DNA of 64,000 bases, taken from Pelecanus crispus. Lineage: Eukaryota > Chordata > Aves > Pelecaniformes > Pelecanidae. The notes under the pieces are model-generated. The model saw only the letters and a program-made list of their open reading frames with translations, was not told the origin of the DNA and searched no databases. The stretch is taken from positions 26,578,728 to 26,642,727 of the forward strand of contig NC_134676.1 in NCBI RefSeq assembly GCF_030463565.1, read 5' to 3'. This document shows, one piece after another, positions 22,543 through 33,600 of the stretch; the first letter of the stretch is position 1; each line of letters begins with the position of its first letter. The position numbers and the translations under genes were made by a program.

Positions 22543-23679
22543 GGCCGGGCGCGGCGCGGCTCTTGCGCTCCCTGCCGTCCCTGCCCTGCCGTCCCTGCCC
22601 TGCCGTCCCTGCCCTGCCGTCCCTGCCCTTCCCCTGGGAGGAGCGGGCTGCGCCTGCCCACGGCGGGGGGACGGGCGTGAGGCGGCGGCGGCGGGGGATG
22701 CGAGCGGGCAGAGGCAGCGGCTCGGGGGCGCCGGAGCAGCCGGGCACCGCCTGACGCGGCGCTCCCTCCCTCCCTCCCTCCTCTCCTCCCTCCCTCCGTC
22801 CGTCCCAGCGGCGGGGCTGAGCCCGCGGCCCCGCCGCAGAGGAGCGCGGGCTCGGCGGCGGCGGCGGCAGCAGCCCCTCCCGCCGCCCGCTGGCACTGAC
22901 CGAGCCGCCGCGCCCCAGGACGATGCCCGCCCGCTCGCCGCAGGAGAAGGCGTGACGGCCAGGAGCCGACCCGCCGCCGCGGGAAGGAGGAGCGGCGCCC
23001 CGCATCTCCGCAGCCGGGGGTGGGCGGGCGGGCGGATCGGGGGAGCGCGGCGCCCCGGTGCCCGCGGGGGGGACGCGCGGCCGCAGCCCGCCGCCAGCCG
23101 CCTCACGCCGGGAGCCCGATGCCAGCGCCGGTGCGGCGGCTCGCTCTGCCTCCTCGGGAGAATGCATCGGTGCCCGCCGCGCTGCCGGCGGGGCTGCTAG
23201 GGGGAGCGGCGGCGTGGAGCCCTGCGCGCACCGCCTGCCCCGTCCCGCTCCGCCTCTGAGGCGCCCGGAGCCCTCGGCGGCCGCTCACGTACCGGCGAGA
23301 AGCGCCGCAGCCGCCGCCAGCCCTCGCGGAGAAGGCGAGCGCCTCCCCGCCCGCCCGCAGGAGGGACCCGTCTGCCCCCGCCGCCGCCGCCCGCCCGCCC
23401 GCCCGGGGGCCGGAGCCGGAGCCGGAGCCGCTGCCTGCGGGCGCCTGGCGGGGCCGGCGGCCATGGGAGCCCGGCCCGCGGGGGGCGCTCCCTAGGGCGC
23501 GGGCGGCCCCGCTCGGCCCGGCAGCTGCGAGCCGGCGGCGCGGCCCCCCCGGGCCTGCGCGGCGCGGCCAGCCCAGCGCAGCGGCCCCCGCCGCCACGGG
23601 GCTGCGGAGCTGCCGGCGCGGCGAGGAGCGCCCCGGGGACGCGGCACCGCCGGCGCCCGGCGCCGCCGGCCGCCATGGG
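22470..23679 (+). CDS. HOMER1: HOMER1 exon 1 (5' UTR plus start codon)
   Basis: HOMER1 is a postsynaptic-density scaffold whose EVH1 domain binds PPXXF motifs in group I metabotropic glutamate receptors, IP3 and ryanodine receptors and SHANK. The initiator ATG is at 23675-23677 in a strong context (GCCGCC before ATGG). The exon ends at 23679, followed by the donor GTAAGG. The coding part is therefore only ATG GG, completed by the first G of exon 2 to give Met-Gly-Glu-Gln-Pro, as in known Homer1. The 5' limit is inferred from the TATA-like box and may be off by tens of bases. The 1.2 kb leader is GC-rich and contains several upstream ATGs. Confidence 0.85.
22570..22630 (+). repeat. 14-bp tandem repeat in the HOMER1 leader
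   Basis: About four copies of a 14-bp unit (GCCGTCCCTGCCCT). A local minisatellite likely to vary in copy number and to change leader length. Confidence 0.85.
23119..23259 (+). other. uORF in the HOMER1 leader (46 codons)
   Basis: ATG at 23119 to TGA at 23257-23259. A shorter overlapping uORF in another frame runs 23162-23200. Other small upstream frames lie at 22698-22754 and 22923-22955. Translation is possible but not shown. Confidence 0.4.
23463..23495 (+). other. uORF with strong start context (10 codons)
   Basis: ATG at 23463 in GCGGCC-ATG-G context, the same -3 G and +4 G as the main start. It encodes MGARPAGGAP and stops at 23493-23495, 179 bases before the HOMER1 ATG. Such a frame could lower main-frame initiation or allow reinitiation. 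Confidence 0.5.
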
Positions 23680-23741
23680 GTAAGGATGTCGCGGGGGCCG
23701 CCGGCCAGTGGCGGGGCGGGGGGAGCGGCTGCCCGCGGCGG

Positions 23742-24203
23742 GAGGGGTGCGCGGGGAGGCGAGGGGTCGGGCTGGAGGGGTGCGCAGGGAGGCGAGGGCT
23801 CGGGCTGGAGGGGTGCGCAGGGAGGCGAGGGCTCGGGCTGGAGGGGTGCGCAGGGAGGCGAGGGCTCGGGCTGGAGGGGTGCACAGGGAGGCGAGGGCTC
23901 GAGATGGAGGGGTGCGCAGGGAGGCGAGGGCTCAGGATGGAGGGGTGCACAGGGAGGCGAGGGCTCGGGCTGGAGGGGTGCACAGGGAGGCGAGGGCTCG
24001 AGATGGAGGGGTGCGCAGGGAGGCGAGGGGTCGGGCTGGAGGGGTGCGCAGGGAGGCGAGGGCTCGGGCTGGAGGGGTGCACAGGGAGGCGAGGGCTCGA
24101 GATGGAGGGGTGCGCAGGGAGGCGAGGGCTCAGGATGGAGGGGTGCGCAGGGAGGCGAGGGCTCAGGATGGAGGGGTGCCCAGGGAGGCGAGGGCTCGGG
24201 CGG
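23742..24203 (+). repeat. 33-bp minisatellite, 14 copies, in HOMER1 intron 1
   Basis: Fourteen head-to-tail units of 33 bp, starting 63 bp after the donor. Each begins GAGGGGTGCGCAGGG and ends in a variable tail: CTCGGGCTG, CTCGAGATG or CTCAGGATG. The variants recur in the same order at 198 bp spacing (23841-23939 and 24039-24137 share the order), showing a six-unit higher-order duplication. Because 33 is divisible by 3, all frames stay open; these are not proteins. The plus strand is G-rich, so the nascent RNA could form G-quadruplexes or R-loops. Confidence 0.95.
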
Positions 24204-24589
24204 GCGCGGTGCGCGGGCGGCGGGAGCGGCGCCGCTGCCATCGGTGCTGTGCATCGAGGCGGTGAGAGGGAAGCGGTGCGCGCCGTCAGGGGCGGTCTGC
24301 AGAGGCTTGCCGCCGCCGTAGCCGCACCGGATCGCGGGAAGAGCCCTCTCGGCTCCCGGATCCCCACCCTGAGGACCTTCCCCGGGGCGTTTAGGGGTGG
24401 TCAGTCCTGCAAACGAGCGCCGTAGGCTCGGTGTGGGGAGGTGAAACTTCAGAGCGGCGAAGGCTCGTTTTAACTCTTCCGGAGTCTTCAGAGGATATGA
24501 AACAACGTGTGAATTTCCCCATGAACTGAAGAAGGCGCCCAGGAAATCTGCCTTACGGCAGGTCCCCTAGTAAACTGGGGCATCCGCTT

Positions 24590-24649
24590 GAGGTGTTAAG
24601 GAAATGGGAAGGAATAAATGAGGTGTTAAGGAAATGGGAAGGAATAGAG
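24590..24649 (+). repeat. 30-bp tandem duplication
   Basis: A unit starting GAGGTGTTAAGGAAATGGGA occurs at 24590 and again at 24620, nearly identical. It is recent and local. Confidence 0.85.
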
Positions 24650-27600
24650 TCTTTAAAATGAGTGTGATCACATCTAAATTAGTAGATAAAAAAAGTGACA
24701 TAGATACCTGTGAAAATTTCCCACCTCTGTATCCTTACGAATTTGATTAGTGAGATGACAGAAATCAACCCTACTACTGGGCTTGTCTGGTAGCCTCTGA
24801 ATGGAATGGAAACTCGTCCATGTTCAGAAGCAACAGAAAGAAGCCTGCTATGATTTGGCTAACTGCACGGTGGAGGCAGACTTTTAATGCATTAACAGGA
24901 TGCTGGTTTTCTAAGACTCTATGACATAGTTCAGAGTAGAAAAGTCATAAATCATGTCCTTTGTATTTTGGTCATTCAGGAACTCGAATGTGAAATTGGT
25001 ACGTTAATATGGAAGTTAAAATTGTGTCTCTTTCCTCAAGCTGTAAAGGACGGTTGGAATTCTCCAATTTATTAACTTCCTTGCATGTGGGGTGATAATG
25101 GCTGCATCCTTGGCTCTGTCCTAGTCACTGGGGTTCACTGTACAAGATGTAGGAAAGAATGACTTCCTAGGATAGCTTTTGTTTTCCTGTTGCCTTCCCT
25201 TCCATTTAAAAAAAAAAAAAAAAGGAAGAAAAAAAATCCCAAGCAGAATAAACCCAAGCTTGCAGCTATTTACATATTCAAGAAAACGATCGTGTGTTTC
25301 AAAAACCTGCCAAAAGGCCAAACAATATTACAGTATTTTGGGGATATATCGTTAAAACTGTTAAGCAGACACAGAATTATGTAGCTTTTAAAATTCAAAT
25401 AATGGAAAACCTCTCATTTATTTAAAATCAGTATTGTGTTTGTAGATACGTCAGTTAAGTGTATCATATTACAAATACAGGGAACTGTTGAAGAGGAGTA
25501 AATGTTCTTTCTCCAGAATTACATTGAGCATTTCTGAAAACAAAAACCTGACAAACAAAAAAAAGCCTCCCCCATTTCATCAACTCCAGTACTGCTGGTG
25601 TTTTAATGTCATAGCTTCTTAACGAATGGTACAAATCCATATCTGTGGAGGGAGTTAAAATAATCCTAAATACTGAAGTTGTTGGTGTGATGACTTGAGT
25701 AGTGTATTTGGCCCATTGAGGACAAGAAGACAAAACTTGCTGGCAAAGATTTTGAAGACTCTTTAGACAATACACGTTGATGTGTTGCAATATAGAGTTC
25801 CTTTGCAGACCATCTTCTAACAGGGTGGACAAAGCCAGAAATGTAGATACCCGTTACTGATAATCTCGCTGCTCTCTAAATGTGAGCCACGCCAGGGCCG
25901 CCACCACCTCTGTGGATCTGTGGTTAAGTATCAGACATTTGCTAGTGTTCAGAGCAGAGGTCTTGATTTTTGTGTTAGCATCTAAATGCAGTTGCCCATG
26001 TTCAGAGTATTTCTAGACCAATGTGTACCGGACTCTTCACACTGCAGTTGTAAAAACAGTCTTTTGATACTCTACTAAGGTCTTAAAACTGACTGCTCTA
26101 GAGGCAGGTTGCAGAATGGTTGATAATCCATCTACCTGGCCACACGAGGGTCTGGGTACTGTATTCAATATTTAATGGGTACTGCTACCCTGCGTAAGCT
26201 TGTACAGTGAGCTTGTAGTACCTGGCTGATGGGGAGTTTACCTATTCCAGTGGTGAGAACACAGAAAACTTGAGATATGGGGGAGAGGAATTGGCTTGCC
26301 AAACCAGTGGTGGCTTTCTTAGTCTCATTTGTTACAGTGAAGAGTTCAGTGTTCTGCCAGCGTAGTTCAGCCTGCTCGGCACATTGAATACTGTCAGGCA
26401 AGCCAGGTAATTATGTGCTGTGTATGCGGTGGATGCCAAACTGTGGGTGACTGGTCTCTGGACCAGTGCTGCTATTAAATACTTGTTCTGAGAAACCTGA
26501 AACTAGAGAATGGTCTTTAGGGTGGAGTAGTTCAGGAGACACTCTTCTTAGTGCTGTGTCTCATATGTCTGTGGTTGTCTCTCCTCTCACATGAGAAGGT
26601 CAATGAATCAAGTTCTGGGGATTGTATAGGCCAGGCACATAGGATGTCCACTGTTGCTTCTCTACCTGGCAGTCTGTCTCTCCTCTCCTAGTTGCTCATC
26701 CTTGTTGCATAAAGACAAGTTCTTATCGATAGTCACTGTTGAGTGATATAACCATTTATTTGTGCAGGCCCTTCTGTTGGGTTGACCAGACAGAATATAG
26801 TGTTCTTTAATAGGAGAACATGGATTTTTGTGTAAATAAGATGACCTCAGTATGTTCTGTCCTAGTTCATAATATGTCTCTCTTGTATTCCCAGTATTGA
26901 GAAATACAGAATTTGTCAGTATTGCACAACCAGTGTTCTTTGAGTGGAGGTTTGATTACATTAAAAATCCTCAAGAAATAGATCTTAAGTAAACTTACTC
27001 AGGGTGTATATTGGTAGCCTAGATTATTGTATACATTGACCAGGTAAATTCCATGTTAAAGCTGCAAACCATCACCCTATTTTACTGGTCATTGGTACTG
27101 CTTTTAATTTCAGCTGGGGGCAGGGAAGTTAGAGGTTTGTATTTGTGGACTGTGATGCAGTCATTGCTTAGGCTGAAATGAATACAGTTCGTGCTAGACA
27201 CAGTATGGAATCTGCACAGCCATGAATTCTGGTAGCGGTGAGAAGTTGGTGTCCTGTTAAACTTCATTTCTTGGATTAATTCCTGGTTTATTAATGGGTA
27301 GTCACTACATAACTACTTTCCTTTATGGCATTCTGTGCTGTGGACAAATATCAAAATTTATTTTACTAGCTTTTCCTTTCACTCTTGAGGAATGATAAGG
27401 AATTACAAGGTAAAAGCTTCTATAAGATGTGCTTGTCTCTGTCATGTCATGTTAATCAAGGTAGCTTTGTAAAGACTTCAGCTTCTCTTCACTTTTGTTG
27501 GGGCTATATTTAGTACATTATCTTCATAACGGTGGTTATGATATGTGTCAGTTTGAGATGGCAGAATTAGAATACTAGGGTTCTTAAGTTGGCTGGAGAA

Positions 27601-30600
27601 TATTGTGGAAGATGAGTATTTTAGGATGTACTTATTAGCATTGTAGTTGCCTAGAAATAAGCATTTTATTTTAATATTTGGCAGTCAGGAAAATGTCTGT
27701 GCTGGTTGGTCCGCTCTTAGCGTTTTTGAAGGACAGGGAGTAAGTCAAATGGGTTTCTTCAAAGCACTCAGGATGCAGGGTCTCATTTTGAAGACAGGTT
27801 ACTACAGTTGTAGGGAACTGACAAATCATGATAATTCTAAACTGTAGGATGTAAGAATTTTTACAAAGCCCATTTGAAGCTTTAAAATCCAAAAATACGT
27901 GAAAGTCTATACTGTTTGAACATATCAGATAGACAGACCTTGCTGTGGAAATTGGTTTTGGTTTGCTGCCTGTGCACTTTCTTTTTTAGGTGTTTCCAAA
28001 CCACAGTCTTGTCCTTAAACTTTTCAGTTTCCTTTCTCTAGCTGGGTAACAAGACATGAACAGTATAAAGCTGTTAGGAGCCAGAAACATTGTTGACAGT
28101 TCAATTTGACCTGACTCAGGTTCTTTAACCTGTCTTTTTCCCTCCCACAAGGCTTAATGATAGCTCTCCCAAAACTTTGTATTAGCAACAGTTCCATCAG
28201 CTGTGCTCCTCGACACAGAAATGTTGCAGATCATAGAGCAGAAGGTACAGTGTCTTGGCAGTAGTTCAGTGTTACTGCAGTTCCTGGCCATCTTGCTGTC
28301 TCAGGGGTAAAATGAGATGCTTATTGTACGAAAGCAGTGGCAGCAAAGGAGTTTATGCTGTCTTCCGTAGCAGTGTGGAGAGCGTAACAAAAACATCACT
28401 TACTATAGATAACACCCACAAAACTTGATTATCTGAAAAAAATTAGTAAGGTGTAAACACCTAGACAGATGGACTGTATGTAAATCAGCTTGAAATGGTT
28501 AATGAACTACTTTGTCAGGCAGCAATGTGTGGAGACCTCTACCATGCTTAAATTCTCTTCTGTCACAATAGTTTTATCACCATTAAATAAGCATGAGAAA
28601 TCTAAACCAGCTCTTCTGGCCTGGCAACACATAAATGAGTGTCGTGAACACCATGGGGGATGATTTCCATGCTGATCTAGTGAAGATGCTTGTAATGCCT
28701 TAAGGTTGCAATTGATCTGTTTCAGTACTTCCATGCATTATAAGGATTATGTAGACCATCTCTTTGGGTGAAATCCTAGTTCTGCTGAAAATAAACATTT
28801 CAGCCCTTCACATTCATCATGTTGAGATTATTTTTATTCTCAGTGTCTCAAGGCAAACATCAAATGAATGCTTTATGTGTGTGTTCTTGCCATTTCTCCC
28901 TCCCAAACAGTGCTTGCCCTACCACAATTCCTGTTATCTTTACAGGACTCACAACCAGATGTCAAGCCAATACTTGAGTAAATAATGCAGTCTTGAAGCC
29001 ATAGAGATTGCAATAGCTTGAAATACTGTAACAGGCCAGCACTTCTGATCAGGGGAGGCAATGACACCTAACTGGCATTAGAGGGTTTCTGCCCACTAGT
29101 TAGTAAAAGCAGTAAGTAGAATTCAGATACTGCTTTTATGGGAATTTTGTTCGAAAACATGTTTTCTTTATGATTGTCTCTTAAGACTGTAATTTGATTT
29201 AAAGCTCTTAGCTGATCACTTTTTAAATCATAGCTTTCCAAATCTTTGTCTATGTGTTAGAGTACTATGAAGAGAAGAGCACTATCTTGTGATGTATCAC
29301 TAATTTACTAGTAGTTGCTCATTAGTATAGGTGCCTGGGACATTGTTTTAACTAAGCCTATGGTTTTCCAGTGTATTCCAGACCAGTGAGCATCTAAACA
29401 ATGCAAACACTTCATACAGTTTAGAAACTTCGTTGTTCTACTCCTTTAGGTATCTTTAATTTTGAAGCTGTTGAGGCCTAAAGTAATTACCAAGAGCTGA
29501 TGTCTCTTCTAGTCCAGAAGTTGTAGTTCAAGAGGTGCTTAGCAAGGGAGCGAGCGTGGTGTAGAGATACCCAGTGAGGCTGAGACCAGATCTGGAATGG
29601 AACTCATGTAAGTATGTGTATATGTATGCACACAGAAATTAAGTGTGCCTGTGTTTTAACAATATACCTTTTGTATCTAAGACAGTCCTGCACTCAAGAA
29701 AAATCTCAGGCTTCCCGTGTGTGTGGTCATAGTCTTGGTAACAAGAAACTGTAACAATGAACAAAGGGACAAAGTACTCCGTATTATTTAAAGTAAAACC
29801 AAAATCAGAGTAGTTGGTCCATGTCTTTTGTTGTGGTTTTTTTTTTTTTTTTTAAAGATACCGTGTTAGGTTGAAATGTGTATTTAAAAGCCCTACTTAG
29901 GTGAAAGCATTCTGTAAAAAAAATTTGCAGGAGCATGCTTTCTAGTTTCGGGTTTCGTGCTGTTCTCCATGTGAGGCTTTTTGAGATGTATTCAGTCTTA
30001 AGGTAAGGTGCAATGGGTATGGAAGCATTGCACTATGAAAAATCCACTTTGAGATCTGATTTTGATAACAGGTTTCTTTTCCCCGTTCTGTTGTGAGTAT
30101 TTTAGGTTTTATTTTCTCCAAGGCTGGGCTGTGAGATCCACCAAAATTAGTACTGTGTTCAGGACAGGGAGGTTAGAGGGGAGAGGAGGCTAGAGGGAGC
30201 TGTGGTTTTATTCCACCTGTGCCTTGCACCATGCAGTGTTGGGCTCTGTTGTATCTACACAGAACCCTGGTAGTGGTATTAATGTCGTCTGCTCCATTCT
30301 GCAAAGTAATGGAACTGTGCTTGAATACTGTATTGATTTTCTGGAACTGCATCACAAATATGCTTCTGGCAACACACTGCATTCTGACACGCTTCTCCGG
30401 TGGCAAGTAGTGATGAATGCCAGTCATCATTAGAAAAATAAGTCTAGGGAGACACTGTTTACACATGCAACGAACGGATGATGCTGGATTGCCAGATACA
30501 AGCATATATTGACATTTCCAGTATCTAGTCATGACTTTTTTTTTAGATACAGATACCAAGTTAGCTAACTTAAGCAGTCCGCATCACTCGTTTTGACTAA

Positions 30601-33600
30601 TGGCTTTTACCTGAATAAAGAGGGAAGAACTTGAAATACATAGTTCCTTTCAGGTTTTTCTTCTTTGTCCATATACATGCAAATGATTCACAGGCACTGT
30701 TTTGTCCATCTTTGTGGCTGTATTCTTTGTCAACATCTTGACTGTTAAGCTTTCAATGAGCTTGTCATCAAAAAGTGGGAACAACAGAGGATGGGGGCTG
30801 CTTTTTCCTGTTGTCTACTGCAGCACAGACATTTGTGCAGTGAGCCACATCAGTACTGTAACCTAGCTGACTGCATGGCTGTACAAATACAGGGGTTGGC
30901 ACAAAGAAAGTGCCATTACGGATGGGATAGGCCTATCTTTTGGTACAGCAATGTCTGTTTATTCTGGTGGGAAGCATTCAAAAAGATGCAGACTCAGAGC
31001 TGTCCCTGTGCAAGTTTGCTCCTTGGTTTTGAAGCTCAGTTCTGGAAGGGTATTTTTGAGAGTGTCTACTAGGCTGAGTCTCAGCTTGTTGAGAAATGGC
31101 GTTTTTTTTCCCTTTCCATAGTGTCTTTCATAGTAACAAACATAATAGGTGATATTGACAGGGTTTAGAATTTGGGTCTTTCAAATGCTTTTAAATTAAT
31201 TATTCTGTAAATAGTATGCTATAGTCTTGAATCCATAGTTAATCTTGCAGCTATTCTTGTAACAGGACATATAATGAGATCTTCCTTGAGTTTTGAAAAC
31301 TGAAGAATGAGCTTTAAATGGTCAACACTTTACAGTGAAGTGTTGGTGAAATAAATCATCTTTGACATATATTCTTGCAGTTCCTACTTCTTGTGCCTAT
31401 TCATTTCCAGCAGTCTGCTAGCCCTGGCTTGTCTGTACAAAAATCTCAAAGAATGTACTGTGTGATACTGGGGAAAACGGTGCTTTTTTCCAGCACATGA
31501 CTTACTGTAGAGTATGCAGCCATGTAAGGGCTTCTTAGGGTATGAAGTGTTTTCCATGGCAACAAAAATAATCATATGGAATAATATATGCTGTGTAGCT
31601 CTGTTGTCAAATCATTGCATGCAGTAACTGAGGTCCTAAGCAGCTGTTTGGCCAATTGACTTTGAAACTGCAACACCTGTACTTTTGCACTAGCCATATT
31701 TTTCACTGATTTGTTTGTGACTAAAAGAGTTAACCTGCAATTAGATAGGAACAATTTCTCTTGGATTAACTTTCAGTTTCTGGATACTAACTTCCTAGTG
31801 CTTTTTCAACATCTGACTTTATGTCCCTCCCATGTCAATATTTGCTCTTGTTCTTTTACAAAACATAGAAGGATTTCCTGTGTCTGCCTTAGCAAGCCTA
31901 CTACCCAGGCACCCAGAGCTCTCTGCATCTAGACGTACGTAGGAACTGGGTTCCTACCAGGAAACGATTGTCAGTTCTTGGGAATAGGTGGTCTCCTGCT
32001 GATTTGTGTCCTAGGTAGGCTTGGTTCTTCAGATGCACTGCACAGCTCAAATGGCAGCGTGTCTGGTTATGCACAATAGTAAAACTCCCAGGATCTTTGG
32101 GAATTTTTCTGGAAAAAGACACAGGTGCTGAAGCACATGGTTAATAATGATCCATTTTGATGGGATTTCTGTGAAATGTGAGCGCTAAACTCTAGATTCC
32201 CTAAGTTACCTCACATCTGAATGCAAAATGCTGCCATGTCTCTTACAACAGATCTTAATGGGCCACTCAAGATCTGAGATAATTTTTACTGACAATCATG
32301 TATTTGGTGACCTTAAATGTGAGATACATCTTTTAAAAAAATCCTCCCTTTTTGTCCACATTAATTATGAATTCTTAACATCAGGTTGGAACAAAAGCTA
32401 GAATAGCTCTATTACTGGGATGTATTGAAGGGCATTATAGAGGCCTTTTCTATAACATCTGCAACTTACTTTTATCATTAGCAGGATTTGAGAATTCATA
32501 TTATTCTGAAGTGAAGTTCTTAGACAAAGGAAACCAATCTGCTACTTCCCCAATTGTTCTTACAAAGAACTTTACTTAGCATGAAAATATATTTAAAGAG
32601 TCCTTCTCTTCTGCTCCTTAGTAACAACCTTAAATCCTAGACTTAAAGAATGCTGCTGATCTTCAGTGCTCAGAGGTGGGCATGGTAATCCTCAAATCAC
32701 TTGCACTAACTCCGCCTTTACAGATAGGACCCAAGTCTAGATCTTGTAAAGGTTACCTTCTGTTCCACTTTCTTGCTTGTCTTGTTGTCTTGCTACTTCT
32801 GCCACTGGTTATTGTTTTGAAAAACTCAAGACTTTGCTGATTCAGAGGACTTTGTTGTCACTTCGAGCAACATGCGTAGGATGTTATATATGTTTCTGGA
32901 ATCATTTGCAAAAGAATAGTTGAACACCCTGGCAGGGCGATTCTGTCAAGGAAGAGTATTAGCTGTCAAGACCATCTTCAAAGTGGTTTTACAAAATCCT
33001 ACCATCCAAACAGTTCTGCAACCTTGGAAAATGTATGTAGTGGGAACCTGGAACAGAGCATTGATTTGATGTCCTGTGTGGCTCTGGACAAATCCTAATG
33101 AGTCTATTTAAAATCGCTGGCTTGATGATCCTGCAACTTGCATATGACAATACTTTTCTGAAGTCCCTCAGGAAGAATATGGGTGGAATTTACCCAGTTA
33201 TTAAGACACAGACTTTTGTCTTCACCCTGTACAAGTCCTGCTAGCTTCCTCATTGTAGAGGAGAAATATTGGATGGGATAGAATGATTTCAGACTGTGGG
33301 TAAGCAAACTGATTTTTGGAAAACCTACCATTGAATGCTACCTCGTATAAATAGCAGTTTTGCAGCAAAATACATGACTGTGTGCTGCTATTAAGAACTT
33401 GATGACAATGCACAGTTTATGATTAGCATTGCTGGTTATGATCACAAAGTGAAATTTTGTCTCTCACATTGAAAAATGCAGCTAGTATTCTTCTATGAGA
33501 AGCTTGTATTGAACAAGAAATATCCCTAACCAGAGAGGCACAATAGCAGTTAACCTTCTTCACTGAAACTTGACAGTCATGGTGACCTGCTTGTGTCACC

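Larger units (their letters stand above)
21950..24420 (+). promoter_or_regulatory. HOMER1: HOMER1 CpG island
   Basis: About 2.4 kb of GC- and CpG-rich sequence covers the core promoter, 5' UTR, exon 1 and the start of intron 1. It includes GC-box arrays of the GGGGGCGG type at 22201-22230 and many CGG runs. All long open frames on either strand in this island are composition artefacts except the two-codon HOMER1 start. Confidence 0.85.

Noticed and set aside
21629..24425. Long open frames over the HOMER1 island, up to 383 codons, including repetitive PSPPCAPL-like and GEGSGWRGAQ-like proteins
   Set aside because: They are translations of GC-rich leader sequence and of the 33-bp minisatellite, whose period is divisible by three. 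The real product here is only Met-Gly of HOMER1.
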